DNA of 64,000 nt from Actinomyces lilanjuaniae (GCF_003606385.1 NZ_CP032514.1:2728001-2792000), one strand, 5' to 3'. Positions 11,658 to 20,391 are shown, counted from the stretch's first letter. Numbers and translations: made by a program. The notes: a model not told the origin generated them from the letters alone.

Positions 11658-12136
11658 AGGTCGTCCTCCTCATAGATTCCTGTCGCGGTACGTGCCTCAC
11701 CGGTGGAGGTGATGTGGACCGAGCGCAGCCCCACCAGGCGCAGCATGGTGGTGGGCACGTCACGCTCCACCGTCACCGACACCGTGCTGGCGCCCACCGT
11801 GACCTCCGAGCCTCCCGACAGCCCGACACCAGCCAGGTAGGAGCGCGCTGCCAGGCCAGCCGCCTGAGTGTCCAGGACGACCGCATCCCCCTGGCGCACA
11901 CCGCCGTCGGCCAGCTGCTGGGCACCAGACCTGGCGGCCTGCTCCGCCTGGTCAGTCAGCGTGGCGCGCGCGTTGAGCACGCGACCGCCCTCGATGCACA
12001 GTCCGGCCAGGAGGAGCAGCACGGCAGCGATGACGACGACGAAGACGGACAGGGAGCCGCGCTGGCGGTGCAGGAGGCCGCGTGCGCCCGCCCGCGCTGT
12101 CCTTGTCACTACTGCCACTACTGTCACCACTGTCAC
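11654..12136 (-). CDS. TadG/TadE-like pilus-associated protein
   Basis: A 160-residue protein with the short basic leader and hydrophobic helix of Tad pseudopilins: RQRGSLSVFVVVIAAVLLLL, followed by GLCIEGGRVLNARATLTDQA, which is the usual TadG-like sequence after the helix. The rest is an extracellular domain of beta-strand character. The GTG at 12136 is taken as start; just upstream an ATG overlaps the previous stop (ATGA at 12177) but its frame closes after 15 codons unless a base is missing. The leader DNA between is a GTGACAGTGG-type imperfect repeat. It is probably processed by a prepilin peptidase not encoded in this window. Confidence 0.75.
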   Translation of the reverse strand: MTVVTVVAVVTRTARAGARGLLHRQRGSLSVFVVVIAAVLLLLAGLCIEGGRVLNARATLTDQAEQAARSGAQQLADGGVRQGDAVVLDTQAAGLAARSYLAGVGLSGGSEVTVGASTVSVTVERDVPTTMLRLVGLRSVHITSTGEARTATGIYEEDDL

Positions 12137-12176
12137 TGCTGTCGCCCTTTCGTCCTTGTCGCCAGGCTGACTACGC

Positions 12177-12608
12177 TCATCGGGTTCCTCTCCACGTGTC
12201 CACCGGTGCCGTGGACTCCGCCGTGACAGTGGTGGTCCCGGGCAGCATCACCAGCCCCAGGTCGGACAGGCGTACCCGGCAGCCCACCCCGACCGTGACC
12301 GTGCCCCCGCGCCCGAAGTCCGCGTCGATGACCCAGGACGAGCAGTGTGCGCGAGCGGTGTCTGCGGCGGCCAGGCTCCTGGCGGCCGCAGCGCGGGCCT
12401 GCCCGACAGAGCGCTCCATGGAGGCGGCTCGGGCGGCGTCCCGGGAGGCCGCCTGGACCATGCCCTCGGCCGAGACCATCCTGCCCCCGGCCACGACCAG
12501 CAGCACCATCACCATGAGGACCGGGACCAGGACGACCATCTCCACCGACAGCGTCCCGCGCTGCCCGTGAAGGCGAGCACTCCCGGCAGGTAGCCGTGAT
12601 CTCCTCAC
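12177..12608 (-). CDS. tadE: TadE-family pseudopilin
   Basis: A 143-residue protein with GTG start at 12608 overlapping the upstream TadE stop (GTGA). The N-terminal HGQRGTLSVEMVVLVPVLM gives the typical TadE processing region: basic leader, glycine, and a glutamate five residues into the hydrophobic helix. The remainder is an extracellular domain with two cysteines. TadE proteins are minor pilins needed for Flp pilus assembly. Translational coupling to both neighbours places it firmly in the Tad operon. Confidence 0.85.
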   Translation of the reverse strand: MRRSRLPAGSARLHGQRGTLSVEMVVLVPVLMVMVLLVVAGGRMVSAEGMVQAASRDAARAASMERSVGQARAAAARSLAAADTARAHCSSWVIDADFGRGGTVTVGVGCRVRLSDLGLVMLPGTTTVTAESTAPVDTWRGTR

Positions 12609-13024
12609 AGGTCCTCCCGGAAGGTCTCGCGCTGCGCGGTGACCGAGGCGTGGACGCGCGGGACGAGGCCGGCCAGGATCGTCATGGCCTCACCCTCGAC
12701 GTGGACCACGACCTCCTGGCCGGTTACGCTCACGTGCACGTCCACGTCAGTGAGCGCCCTGCCGCCGACCTGCTGGGCGTAGCGGCGGCCGTCCTCGCGC
12801 GCGGAGGAGGTCTCGCCACCGTTGCGCACCTCGCGGGCAACCTCGCGAGCCGTCATCATCGCCACCTCGTTGCCGTACCAACTCAGCGCCACCTGGACAG
12901 TCAGCAGGATGATGAGCATGAGCAGCGGGAAGAAGACCAGCAGCTCGACGCTGGAGGCCCCCTCCTGCTCCCTGAGCCGTCTCACCAGCCCACGCGCACG
13001 GCGCCGTGACGCCACGTCCGCCAT
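12605..13024 (-). CDS. tadE: TadE-family pseudopilin
   Basis: I place the start at ATG 13024 (MADVASRRRARGLVRRL), because GGAGG lies about seven bases upstream; a longer GTG start at 13090 has no comparable site. The protein has EQEGASSVELLVFFPLLMLI, a TadE-type cleavage region with the conserved glutamate in the helix, and an ending of extracellular character. About 139 residues, a normal TadE length. It lies between the Flp pilin gene and another tadE and is coupled to the latter. Confidence 0.85.
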   Translation of the reverse strand: MADVASRRRARGLVRRLREQEGASSVELLVFFPLLMLIILLTVQVALSWYGNEVAMMTAREVAREVRNGGETSSAREDGRRYAQQVGGRALTDVDVHVSVTGQEVVVHVEGEAMTILAGLVPRVHASVTAQRETFREDL

Positions 13025-13100
13025 CTCACCGCCTCCCCACATCGTCACGCCTCCAGGCTCTCCTGCACCTGTCCCGGCTCGTCCCGTCACGTGCCCGCAG

Positions 13101-13319
13101 TCAGGGGATAGAGGGGACCTGCAGGTCGCTGGAGGCGTTGTCGACCATGGCGTAGACCGCTCGCCCTACCACGGCGGCCAGCACGATGAGGAACCCGGTG
13201 ATGATGACCCACTCGACGGTGGACACGCCCCTGTCGTCGGACAGGCGCCGGGCGGCCTGGCTGAGACGGTCGCGCAGGCCTTGCGCGACCACCTGGAGCG
13301 TGCACAGCAGCTGGAGCAT
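13101..13319 (-). CDS. flp: Flp-type major pilin
   Basis: A 72-residue protein with DDRGVSTVEWVIITGFLIVL: a basic leader, a glycine cleavage site, the conserved glutamate at position five of the mature helix and one long hydrophobic segment, followed by a short polar tail. Size and layout fit the Flp/type IVb pilins polymerised by Tad systems. The start ATG at 13319 has GAGAGGG upstream. The leader mRNA (13320-13400) is almost free of C and G pairs and purine-rich, unlike its surroundings. Cleavage by a TadV-type peptidase is expected. Confidence 0.85.
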   Translation of the reverse strand: MLQLLCTLQVVAQGLRDRLSQAARRLSDDRGVSTVEWVIITGFLIVLAAVVGRAVYAMVDNASSDLQVPSIP

Positions 13320-13416
13320 GGTTGCCCTCTCTTTCTGTGTTGTTTTTCTGGTCTGTCTTCTTCTGTGCTGTCCTTCTGGACTGCCTCTTTCCGGAGTGCT
13401 CCAGGCACTGGCGGTG

Positions 13417-14343
13417 TCACAGGCTGCTGCCCATAATTCCCCTCAGCGCCGGGTAGACGAGGAACACGATGAAGCCCATCGCGATGACGAGCTGGGCCAC
13501 AAGCATGGACTCCGAGCCCTCCCCCGCCCTGCTCTCAGCGTCGGCCAGGTCCCTGCGACGCATGCTGGAGGCCCTGGCCGCCAGCGACTCGCGAACCTTG
13601 GCCCCGTCCTCCGCCACCAGGGCCAGGGCGGCAGAGAGGTCGCGCAGCTCATCGATACGCAGCTGGGTGCCCAGCTGCCCCAGGGCTGCCCAGGGGGTGT
13701 CCCCACGCAGCCGGGCCACCGCCAGGGCGTCGCGGATACGCACCATCGCCGGGTCATCGCACAGGGCTGAGGCGGCGTCCAGGGCCTCAGGCACGCCGCG
13801 CCCCGCCGACAGGGACATGGAGACCAGGTCCAGGTAGGAGCCCACCACATGGCGGAAGTCCCTGCGTGCCTCCGTAGCCTGGCCACGCAGGCGCAACGTG
13901 GGCAGCGCCAGGCCCGCCAGGCCGAGCGCCAGGCTGACAATCACGGGGACAGACCAGCCTAGCGGCACCCCCATCAGCTGCATGAGGCCGACGACCAGGA
14001 TCGGGGCGACAAAGCCTCCCAGGCCCACCAGCACGGAGGTCGCCAGGTGGCGCTCCAAGGACCGCCCCACCACGGCCAGGTCCGCGTTGAGGGAGAACAG
14101 GTCGGTGCCCAGCCGCCGGGCTACGGCAGCGGCACGGATACCCAGCACGTCCGCCCACTCGGGCAGGGCGTCCTCTCCGGGGTCGAGGCGACGCACGTCG
14201 CGGCGCAGCCGCTCCTGGTCACGCCGTGTGTCCAGCTCGGCCAGCCCAGCGGCCGGCTGGACGGCAGGGGGCAGCAGGATCAGGAGCAGGAGCAGCACGC
14301 CCGCCCCGCTGAGTGCCCCGCCCAGGAGTATCCAGGTGATCAC
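13417..14343 (-). CDS. tadC: Tad pilus inner-membrane platform protein TadC
   Basis: A 308-residue type II secretion F-domain protein. It has an N-terminal membrane segment (GAGVLLLLLILLPPAV), two segments near residues 100-145 and a C-terminal one (AQLVIAMGFIVFLVYPALRG), with the cytoplasmic helical T2SSF domain between (LVSMSLSAGRGVPEALDAAS). TadB and TadC together form the platform that the TadA ATPase drives. The GTG start overlaps the repaired TadB stop by four bases. The C-terminus is intact. Confidence 0.9.
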   Translation of the reverse strand: MITWILLGGALSGAGVLLLLLILLPPAVQPAAGLAELDTRRDQERLRRDVRRLDPGEDALPEWADVLGIRAAAVARRLGTDLFSLNADLAVVGRSLERHLATSVLVGLGGFVAPILVVGLMQLMGVPLGWSVPVIVSLALGLAGLALPTLRLRGQATEARRDFRHVVGSYLDLVSMSLSAGRGVPEALDAASALCDDPAMVRIRDALAVARLRGDTPWAALGQLGTQLRIDELRDLSAALALVAEDGAKVRESLAARASSMRRRDLADAESRAGEGSESMLVAQLVIAMGFIVFLVYPALRGIMGSSL

Positions 14344-15220
14344 GCCCGCTCACCCCGCCCTGGCCAGCAGTCACGGTCAGGAACCTCCGGGGCAGCCGGA
14401 CCCCTGACAGGCGGCGCATCCACAGCATCCCGACGGCGAACAGGCCCACCACCACCAGGAGCACCAGCTGACCCTGGGCGCTCTCATACGGGGCCACAAA
14501 GCTCCGGTTGAACAGGGCCAGCCCCAGCATCACCACCACGGAGAAGATGATGACGATCTGCGCGGAGCGCCGGGTCCCAGAGCGTGAGGCCGACACGCGC
14601 TGACGCATGTCCAGCTCGGCGCGGGCGGTGTCCGCCAGGGCGCCCAGTAGTTGGCGCAGCCCCGGCCCGCGCAGGCGGGCGTTCATGATGAGGGCGGAGA
14701 CAATAAGGTCAGCGGTGGGGTCGTCGAGGTCGTCTGCGAGCTGGCGCAGCGCCGTGGGCAGGGGGACGCGCACCCGCATGCGGTCGGCCAGCAGCGCCAG
14801 GTCCTGGCGGATGACCGGGGCGGCGGCGTGGACCGTGGCAGGGATGGCCTGCTCCAGGCCCACCGCGCCCGCGATGGTGTCCCGCAGCGACTCAGCCCAC
14901 GTGGCCAGGGCCTCGATCCGGGCGGCTGCCAGCCTCTCCTGCCTGGCCCCACCGAACAGCAGCGGCCACACGGCCACGAGGCAGGCGGCTGCAGCCGCCA
15001 GCACGATCCAGCGTGTCAGGGCCAGGACGCCCACCCCGACCCCGGCGGCCAGGAGGACACGGCGGGACAGCCCGGCCAGTCCTGCCGACGACGCCGTGAC
15101 GCTGCCCGCTCGGGCAGGGAGCAGGTCAGCGCCCAGCAGGTAGCCCATCAGGAGGAACAGGCCTCCCCCGATCAGCGCCCCGCACAGGACCGCGACACCC
15201 ACCACCGTCTCACTGCTCAT
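14340..15220 (-). CDS. tadB: Tad pilus inner-membrane platform protein TadB
   Basis: A T2SSF-domain protein of about 290 residues: N-terminal membrane helices (residues 5-30 and 55-90), cytoplasmic domain containing LRDTIAGAVGLEQAIPATVH, and two C-terminal membrane helices (IVIIFSVVVMLGLALF and LVLLVVVGLFAVGMLWM). The frame as read runs past the tadC start to 14219. Adding one base in the GGCGGGG run near 14355 gives the end GGERA and a TGA at 14342-14340 that overlaps the tadC GTG, the same coupling seen throughout this operon, so I take that as the true end. The start overlaps the tadA stop (ATGA). Confidence 0.88.
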
Positions 15221-16629
15221 ACCGTCTCCTGCGCGTAGGGAGCGGCCGGGTCGTACCCGGCCGCCATCAGGTCGCCCGCACAGGCGACAGGTGCGGCTGG
15301 CTGGGCGGTCCCGGTGCCGTCGTCGGCGAAGACTTCGCTGGAGAGCACCCGCCCGTCCACGCCGTTGACCTCCCGCACGGAGGCCACGTAGCGGCGTAGG
15401 CCCCCGCCCTGGGAGAACCGGTTCTCGCGGGTGAGGAAGATGACGAAGTCCACCGCCCCGGCGATGAGCAGGTTGGTGGCCTCCTGCGGCAGGTGCTCAG
15501 CGGACTGGATGGCGTAGGTGGCGATCCGGTTGAAGACCTCCGAGGAGGAGTTGGCGTGGATGGTGGACAGGGAGCCGTCGTTACCCTGGCTCATGGCGTT
15601 GAGCATGGTGACAATCTCGTCGCCCAGCACCTCGCCGACGATGACCCGGGAGGGGTTCATGCGCAAGGAGCGGCGTACCAGGTCCGCCATCGAGATGGCG
15701 CCGGAGCCCTCGGAGTTGGGCAGCCGCTCCTCAAAGGCGACCACGTTGGGGTGGAGGTCGGCGAACTCTCCCAGGCCCAGCTCCAGCGCCCGCTCCACGG
15801 TGACCAGACGCTCACCGGGCGGGATCTCGTTGGCCAGGGCCCGCAGGAAGGTGGTCTTGCCCGCGTTGGTGGCCCCTGCGATCATGATGTTCTTGCGGGC
15901 ACGCACCGCGGCCGAGCAGAAGGCAGCCAGGCGCGGGGTCAGCGTCCCCAGCCCCACCAGCTCGTCCAGGCCCACCCGGTCCAGGCGGGAGCGCCGCACC
16001 GAGACTGCGGGCCGGGAGCAGACTTCCATCACCGCCGACAGCCGGGAGCCGTCGGGCAGGCGCAGGTCCAGCTGGGGGTTGGCGGAGTCGAAGGGTCGCG
16101 AAGCCAGGCCGGAGTATGAGCCGAGCACCTGGATCAGCTCGACGAGTTCCTCGTCGGAGTCAGCCACCGGCTCACCCCGCTGCTCCCGGCCGTCCGCGTA
16201 CTGGATGAAGACGTTGTCGCAGCCGTTGATGTCGATGTTCTCCACCTGCGGGTCCTCCAACAGGGGCTGGAGGCGGCCCACGCCGAACAGCGCGGCGTGG
16301 ATGCCCTGGGAGACCTGCTCCTCCTCCTGGGCAGTCATCGGGGTGCGCCCGGCGGCGATCTCAGTGCGGGCGTGCTCCTCTAGAACCCGCCCGATCAGCG
16401 CCCGGGCGAACTGCCTCTCGTCCTCCGCAGTCATGGGGGCGACGCCGGAGGCGGCGTCGTCACGGCGCTGCTGGGCCAGCAGGTCAGCGACCTCCTCGCG
16501 CATGTCACGCACCAGGGCCTGGTCCGTCACGGTCCCCGCGACGCCTGCCGGCGCCACGCCCGCGGCACCAGTCTTGTCGAAGGTGCCGACACCTCCCACA
16601 GCCGTGTCCCTGACGCCTCGGGGGCTCAT
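15217..16629 (-). CDS. tadA: Tad pilus secretion ATPase TadA/CpaF
   Basis: A 470-residue GspE/VirB11-type ATPase. Visible motifs are Walker A GATNAGKTTFLRAL (about residue 255), the Asp/Glu region VTVERALELGL, Walker B RVIVGEVLGDEIV and the His box SLSTIHANSS. I start it at ATG 16629, overlapping the tadZ stop (ATGA), rather than at an upstream in-frame codon inside tadZ. It should power Flp polymerisation with TadB and TadC at the inner face of the membrane. Confidence 0.93.
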   Translation of the reverse strand: MSPRGVRDTAVGGVGTFDKTGAAGVAPAGVAGTVTDQALVRDMREEVADLLAQQRRDDAASGVAPMTAEDERQFARALIGRVLEEHARTEIAAGRTPMTAQEEEQVSQGIHAALFGVGRLQPLLEDPQVENIDINGCDNVFIQYADGREQRGEPVADSDEELVELIQVLGSYSGLASRPFDSANPQLDLRLPDGSRLSAVMEVCSRPAVSVRRSRLDRVGLDELVGLGTLTPRLAAFCSAAVRARKNIMIAGATNAGKTTFLRALANEIPPGERLVTVERALELGLGEFADLHPNVVAFEERLPNSEGSGAISMADLVRRSLRMNPSRVIVGEVLGDEIVTMLNAMSQGNDGSLSTIHANSSSEVFNRIATYAIQSAEHLPQEATNLLIAGAVDFVIFLTRENRFSQGGGLRRYVASVREVNGVDGRVLSSEVFADDGTGTAQPAAPVACAGDLMAAGYDPAAPYAQETV

Positions 16630-17537
16630 GCGCGGGCTCCGGTCGTCGTCGCTCCCGCTGTGGAGGCTGGGGACGTGGGGAAGGCCGGAGATGTCGGGGT
16701 GAACACGGATGTCGGGGCGGACACGGAGGACGCGGAGGCCAGGGAGGACACGGAGTCGGCCAGCGCCCGCGCCGAGCGCACCAGCAGGGTCCGACCCAGG
16801 GGGCGCTGGCGGCGCCCCGCCAGGACGTCCGCAGCAGAGGAGTCCTCGGCCAGGACGCCCAGCACGGGGACGTCCAGGCCGCTGGCCTGAAGCAGGCGGG
16901 CCAGGTCCGCGCCCTCGTGGCGAGACCTCCACGGCGCGATCAGCACCACGCCCAGGGTGGTCGGCCCGGAGCGGCGGTCAGCCTCCTCCCGGAGCCAGGA
17001 CAGGCGCTCACGCAGGTGGCCGTAGTGCTCCACCCCGGGCCGGGCCACCAGGACTGTCAGGTCGGCTGACAGGGCCACCCCCAGGCTGGGCACGCCCGGG
17101 CCGATCCTGCCGACGTCAGCGATCACGTCCCGACCACCTCCGGGGCCTGCCCCACTCTGGCTGCCCTGCCCGGTGCTGACCGCCCCGGCGCTCTCGCTGC
17201 TGTGGAGGCAGGCGGCCAGGGCCGACCACCCGGTGCCGATAGCGGCAGCCTGGTCCGGCCGTGTCAGCCCGACCAGGACCTCCAGACCCCCGTCCAGGAC
17301 CGTCAGGTGCTCGTGGACCGGCACGTCCGGGTCGTGCCGGAGGGCGGCGGCCAGGGAGACGACCCCGCGGTCCCCGTCAGGAGGCAGCCCCTCACGGGTC
17401 CTAGCCCGGTAGGCGAGGTCGGAGCCCACAGGGTCCAGCTCGGCCAGCAGCACCTGACGCGGCCACACGGCGGCCAGCGCGTGCGCACTGGTGGACACCC
17501 CTGGTGACCCCTTGGCTGAGCCCATCGCGACCAGCAT
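16626..17537 (-). CDS. tadZ: TadZ/CpaE-like ParA/MinD-family protein with degenerate P-loop
   Basis: A 303-residue ParA-like protein opening MLVAMGSAKGSPGVSTSAHA. The position of the P-loop is clear, but the lysine that normally precedes S/T is valine (GVST), so ATP hydrolysis is doubtful. The region VLLAELDPVGSDL fits the usual acidic element that follows. TadZ proteins place Tad pilus machinery at a cell pole or focus. The start overlaps the cpaB stop as TGATG. The last 30 residues are a Ser/Thr/Pro-rich tail. Confidence 0.8.
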   Translation of the reverse strand: MLVAMGSAKGSPGVSTSAHALAAVWPRQVLLAELDPVGSDLAYRARTREGLPPDGDRGVVSLAAALRHDPDVPVHEHLTVLDGGLEVLVGLTRPDQAAAIGTGWSALAACLHSSESAGAVSTGQGSQSGAGPGGGRDVIADVGRIGPGVPSLGVALSADLTVLVARPGVEHYGHLRERLSWLREEADRRSGPTTLGVVLIAPWRSRHEGADLARLLQASGLDVPVLGVLAEDSSAADVLAGRRQRPLGRTLLVRSARALADSVSSLASASSVSAPTSVFTPTSPAFPTSPASTAGATTTGARA

Positions 17538-18247
17538 CAGTCCTCCCCGACAGGACGGCCCGGCGCGGTAACGACGACAGCGATGTCCCCGGCGGCAGCG
17601 GAGGCGGACAGCTCAACCGCGTCGTCGGCGTCCACGATGAGGGACACGACGGCCCCGGAGGTCCACTCCCCATCCGCCCCCGAGGACGGCACCGCATCCA
17701 GCACCTGCACGCCGGAGACGGCCACGTCACGACCGTTGACGTCAACGACGTCGGCGACGTCGCCGGGGCTCAGGCCAGTGGCCGGGAAGCGACCCGCTTC
17801 CAGGGAGACACCGACAACCTGCTTGCCCTCCCCAGGGAGGGGACCGTCAGCCACCTGGGAGGTGTCCAGCAGCTGCCCCTGGCTGACCTCCACCCGCGCC
17901 GTCTGGCCGATGACCTGCTCCGCCTGGTCAACGGGAACAAGGTTGCTCAGGTCGGAGGCGACCAGGGTGGTAGCCAGATCGTCCTTGGTGATGACCTGGC
18001 CGGCCTCAATGGTGCCTGCGGCAGCCAGCACCTCCGTGCGCTGGCCCATACGCAGGGCCAGGAGCCCGGCCAGCAGCGCACCTCCAAGGATGAGCAGCAC
18101 GGCCAGCGCCGCCAGCGCCGGGCGCCGCTCGCGCGGGGCGGTGGGCAGGCGCGCCGCCCCGGCGCCCTGGCCAGCATGCACGGCCCCCGCACCCCGCCAG
18201 TCGCGCGCGAATCGACGCCGTCCTCGTCCGTCCTGGGGATGTGCCAT
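17537..18247 (-). CDS. cpaB: SAF-domain protein, CpaB/RcpC-like pilus assembly factor
   Basis: I choose ATG 18247 (MAHPQDGRGRRRFARDWRG) with AGAGG about ten bases upstream; longer starts reach into the promoter region. Layout: basic cytoplasmic N-terminus, one membrane helix (ALAALAVLLILGGALLAGLL, about residues 50-70), then a SAF domain (TIEAGQVITKDDLATTLVAS) and a beta-rich C-terminal part. CpaB proteins are periplasmic or extracytoplasmic pilus assembly factors. It is the first gene of the leftward Tad/type VII run, so the promoter of the whole run should lie in 18250-18600. Confidence 0.8.
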   Translation of the reverse strand: MAHPQDGRGRRRFARDWRGAGAVHAGQGAGAARLPTAPRERRPALAALAVLLILGGALLAGLLALRMGQRTEVLAAAGTIEAGQVITKDDLATTLVASDLSNLVPVDQAEQVIGQTARVEVSQGQLLDTSQVADGPLPGEGKQVVGVSLEAGRFPATGLSPGDVADVVDVNGRDVAVSGVQVLDAVPSSGADGEWTSGAVVSLIVDADDAVELSASAAAGDIAVVVTAPGRPVGED

Positions 18248-18289
18248 GGGGAAGAACCTCTCGGTCGCCGCATAAGAACTGACAGCACC

Positions 18290-18602
18290 GTAACTCAGAC
18301 GTGATTTTCGTGGAACAGACACAGATGTGACGATAAATATACTTTTGTCTCAGCCCATAGACTTGTCAGGCGTTGTCGCTCTGTGACATGGTGCCCGTGG
18401 TAACACGACCGCAGCTCGCCTTGGGCGAGCCGAGGCCCGTTACACCTCGCGCCCCGGTGGCGCCTGGCGGCGAGGTCGGGCAAGGGTGACGGCATCGTTG
18501 GCGACACTGGCAACGACGTTCGCCACCACCGGCCAGCCAGTACCAGCGCAGGGGCGCCTAGCCACAGACCGAGCAGCAATCACCGATGAGGAGCTTCTTG
18601 AC
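18290..18602. promoter_or_regulatory. Divergent intergenic region between Tad operon and WXG100 gene
   Basis: About 310 bases separate the leftward cpaB gene from the rightward WXG100 gene. The part 18300-18370 is strikingly AT-rich for this genome and on the minus strand contains TATATTTA, a candidate -10 box for the Tad operon; a CTGACA lies upstream of it but with a 22-base spacer, which is too long for a confident call. No clear promoter for the rightward gene was found. No start site can be assigned from sequence alone. Confidence 0.35.
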
Positions 18603-18902
18603 ATGTCTTTGCAGGCAGATCTCGACACGCTGGCAGCGCTCTACGACACCCTGAGCAACAACGTCCAGCTGTGCCACGACATCCAGACCACCACAGACTC
18701 CTCCCTGGCCTCCGCAGTGTGGGAGAGCCCCAACGCGGAGGCCTTCCGGGCTGCCTGGGAAGAGTTCAGGCCCAAGCTCATGGCCTTTGAGGACGCCCTG
18801 GCGGCGGGCGCCACGGACGTCGCCAACAACCACAACAACAACGCCGCAGCCAACGGCGTGACAGACGCCCGTCAGCTGGCACCAGTCGCACCCGTCGCCT
18901 GA
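18603..18902 (+). CDS. WXG100-family protein, divergent from Tad/type VII operon
   Basis: ATG 18603 has GAGGAG ten bases upstream and yields 99 residues, the canonical WXG100 size; the frame also extends upstream, but without a ribosome site. The protein has the family pattern of two helices around a turn, with W-E-S-P in SLASAVWESPNAEAFRAAWE replacing the strict W-x-G, as in many actinobacterial members. The C-terminus is Asn/Ala-rich (NNHNNNAAANG). There is no signal peptide. It probably uses the EssC-like ATPase encoded on the other strand. A weak hairpin follows at 18972-18991. Confidence 0.75.
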   Translation: MSLQADLDTLAALYDTLSNNVQLCHDIQTTTDSSLASAVWESPNAEAFRAAWEEFRPKLMAFEDALAAGATDVANNHNNNAAANGVTDARQLAPVAPVA

Positions 18903-19462
18903 GCCGTCCAGCACGGGGTCTCACCACGGGGGCAGGCTAGACGGACCGGGTGCGCTCCGGCCCAGGATGGGGTCCCGCCGCAGGCGGGGACAGGACCGGG
19001 CGCTGACGCTCCCGCCGCCCACCCCAGCCCAGCCTGAGCCGCCGGGGTCAAAACGGGTGGCGTCCGACCCTATTTAGAAGTAGACCTATTTAATGCTGCG
19101 TGGGTGAGTTAGGAAATCTCATGGGCATCGCGATAATTTCCCCCTTTGAAAATATGCATCATTGTTTTGTCTTATTATCATTTCGACTATAAGGTTGCCG
19201 CTTCGCGGCTCCGCGCGAGGACCGTTGCCGCGCCAGCACTGACCGACCACCCCAGGGCACCACGTGGACCCCCAGCGGGGTCACCGTCGTCCTCGCCACC
19301 GGGTACGACCCCCGGCACCCGAAGATGTGCAACCTCGTCTCCGCACCAGCAGACAGCCCCAGCCGAGGCACCGCCCTCCTATGGCGAGAATCCCCGCCAC
19401 AACGCCACGGTCAGACTGCTATGCTCGTCATTGGAGAAGCGATAGCGCACAAGGAGAAGACC
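18903..19462. other. Non-coding stretch, AT-rich in its right half
   Basis: No supported gene. The left part is GC-rich with a weak stem-loop at 18972-18991 (GTCCCGCC / GGCGGGGAC). The segment 19060-19200 is clearly AT-rich, with two copies of CCTATTTA-like sequence near 19070 and 19086, and no open frame. It may be a recombination or insertion scar beside the hip remnant, or simply an upstream regulatory region. Confidence 0.4.
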
Positions 19463-19750
19463 ATGGTCGGCTACCGGATCGACCGACAGCTGAGCGAACT
19501 CGGTGAGCACGTGCGGGGCTGGCGCATGGTCCTGGGGCTCACCGCTCAGCAGGTGTCGGAGCGCGCCGGCACCACGCGGGACACCTTGCGCAAGATCGAG
19601 ACCGGGGACCCCTCGGTCAGCTTTGGCAAGGTCGCGCAGGTGCTGCGCGCCCTGGGGGTGCTTGACCAGGCCGTCGATGCGCTCGACCCGCTCAGCAGCG
19701 ACATTGGCCGCCTGAGGGCGGGGAGCCTGACAAAGAGGCGGGCACGGTGA
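19463..19750 (+). CDS. hipB: HipB-like XRE-family antitoxin/regulator
   Basis: ATG 19463 follows AAGGAGAAG with short spacing and gives 95 residues. The helix-turn-helix is clear: LGLTAQQVSERAGTTRDTLR followed by KIETGDPSVSFGKVAQVLRA. HipB proteins repress the hipBA operon and neutralise the HipA kinase. The stop overlaps a GTG start (GTGA) of the adjacent hipA remnant, the standard hipBA arrangement. An upstream ATG at 19421 is possible. The gene is intact although its partner is not. Confidence 0.8.
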   Translation: MVGYRIDRQLSELGEHVRGWRMVLGLTAQQVSERAGTTRDTLRKIETGDPSVSFGKVAQVLRALGVLDQAVDALDPLSSDIGRLRAGSLTKRRAR

Positions 19751-20391
19751 CCACCATCGAGGTGCTCGCCGAGGAGGCCGGACGTACCCGGCTAGTTGGC
19801 CAGGCACACGTGACCCGCACCCGTGGCCGGGTCTCCACGACGTTTCTCTACCACCCCACCTACCTCGCCGACGGCGGCACGCTATCGACCCGTCGCTTCC
19901 GCTGGTAGCGGGCTCCCAGTACCACAACGGGCTCGTACCAGCCTTCGCTGACAGCGCCCCGGACCGGTGGGGCCGCAACCTCATTGAGAAGGCAGAGCGT
20001 ACTCACGCCCGCGAGGTAGGGAAGGACCCCCAGGAGACTCGACGACCTCGACTTTCTCCTGGAGGTCAGTGACGACACGCGCCACGGCGCGCTCTGCTTT
20101 CGCTATCCCGGCCACAAGGACTTTCTCGGCAGGCCCTCACGCGTCCCACACCTCATCTCACTGCCGCAGCTGCTGGCGGCCTGTGACGACGTGGCCTCAG
20201 GTGACGACTCGTCAGCCGCCGTCAAGCAGCTCCTGGACACGGGGACCACGGGGCTGGGCGGCGCCGCCCGGCCAAAGGCGTCCGTGCGGCTGGAGGACGT
20301 CGCCAGCGCCGCACGGGCCTGCGCCATCCCGCCACCGGCATCCACCCACGTCGCCCCCGGCTCACAGCGCCGAGCCGGCGGAAGGCGCTGA
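19748..20391 (+). pseudogene. hipA: hipA kinase remnant, frame-broken and truncated at 3' end
   Basis: From GTG 19748 the frame encodes VTTIEVLAEEAGRTRLVGQA, then shifts near 19883 to a frame with YHNGLVPAFADSAPDRWGRN and near 20030 to one with RRLDDLDFLLEVSDDTRHGA. These are conserved N-terminal HipA blocks. The last recognisable block is LGGAARPKASVRLED, about residue 195; the kinase core and everything after are absent and the frame ends inside the 3' end of the convergent clpB gene. The frame breaks alone could be sequencing errors, but the missing C-terminal half cannot. No toxin activity is expected. Confidence 0.8.

Noticed and set aside
19748..20391. hipA broken only by sequencing error
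   Set aside because: Adding bases at the two breaks repairs the N-terminal half only; the kinase core is physically absent before clpB.
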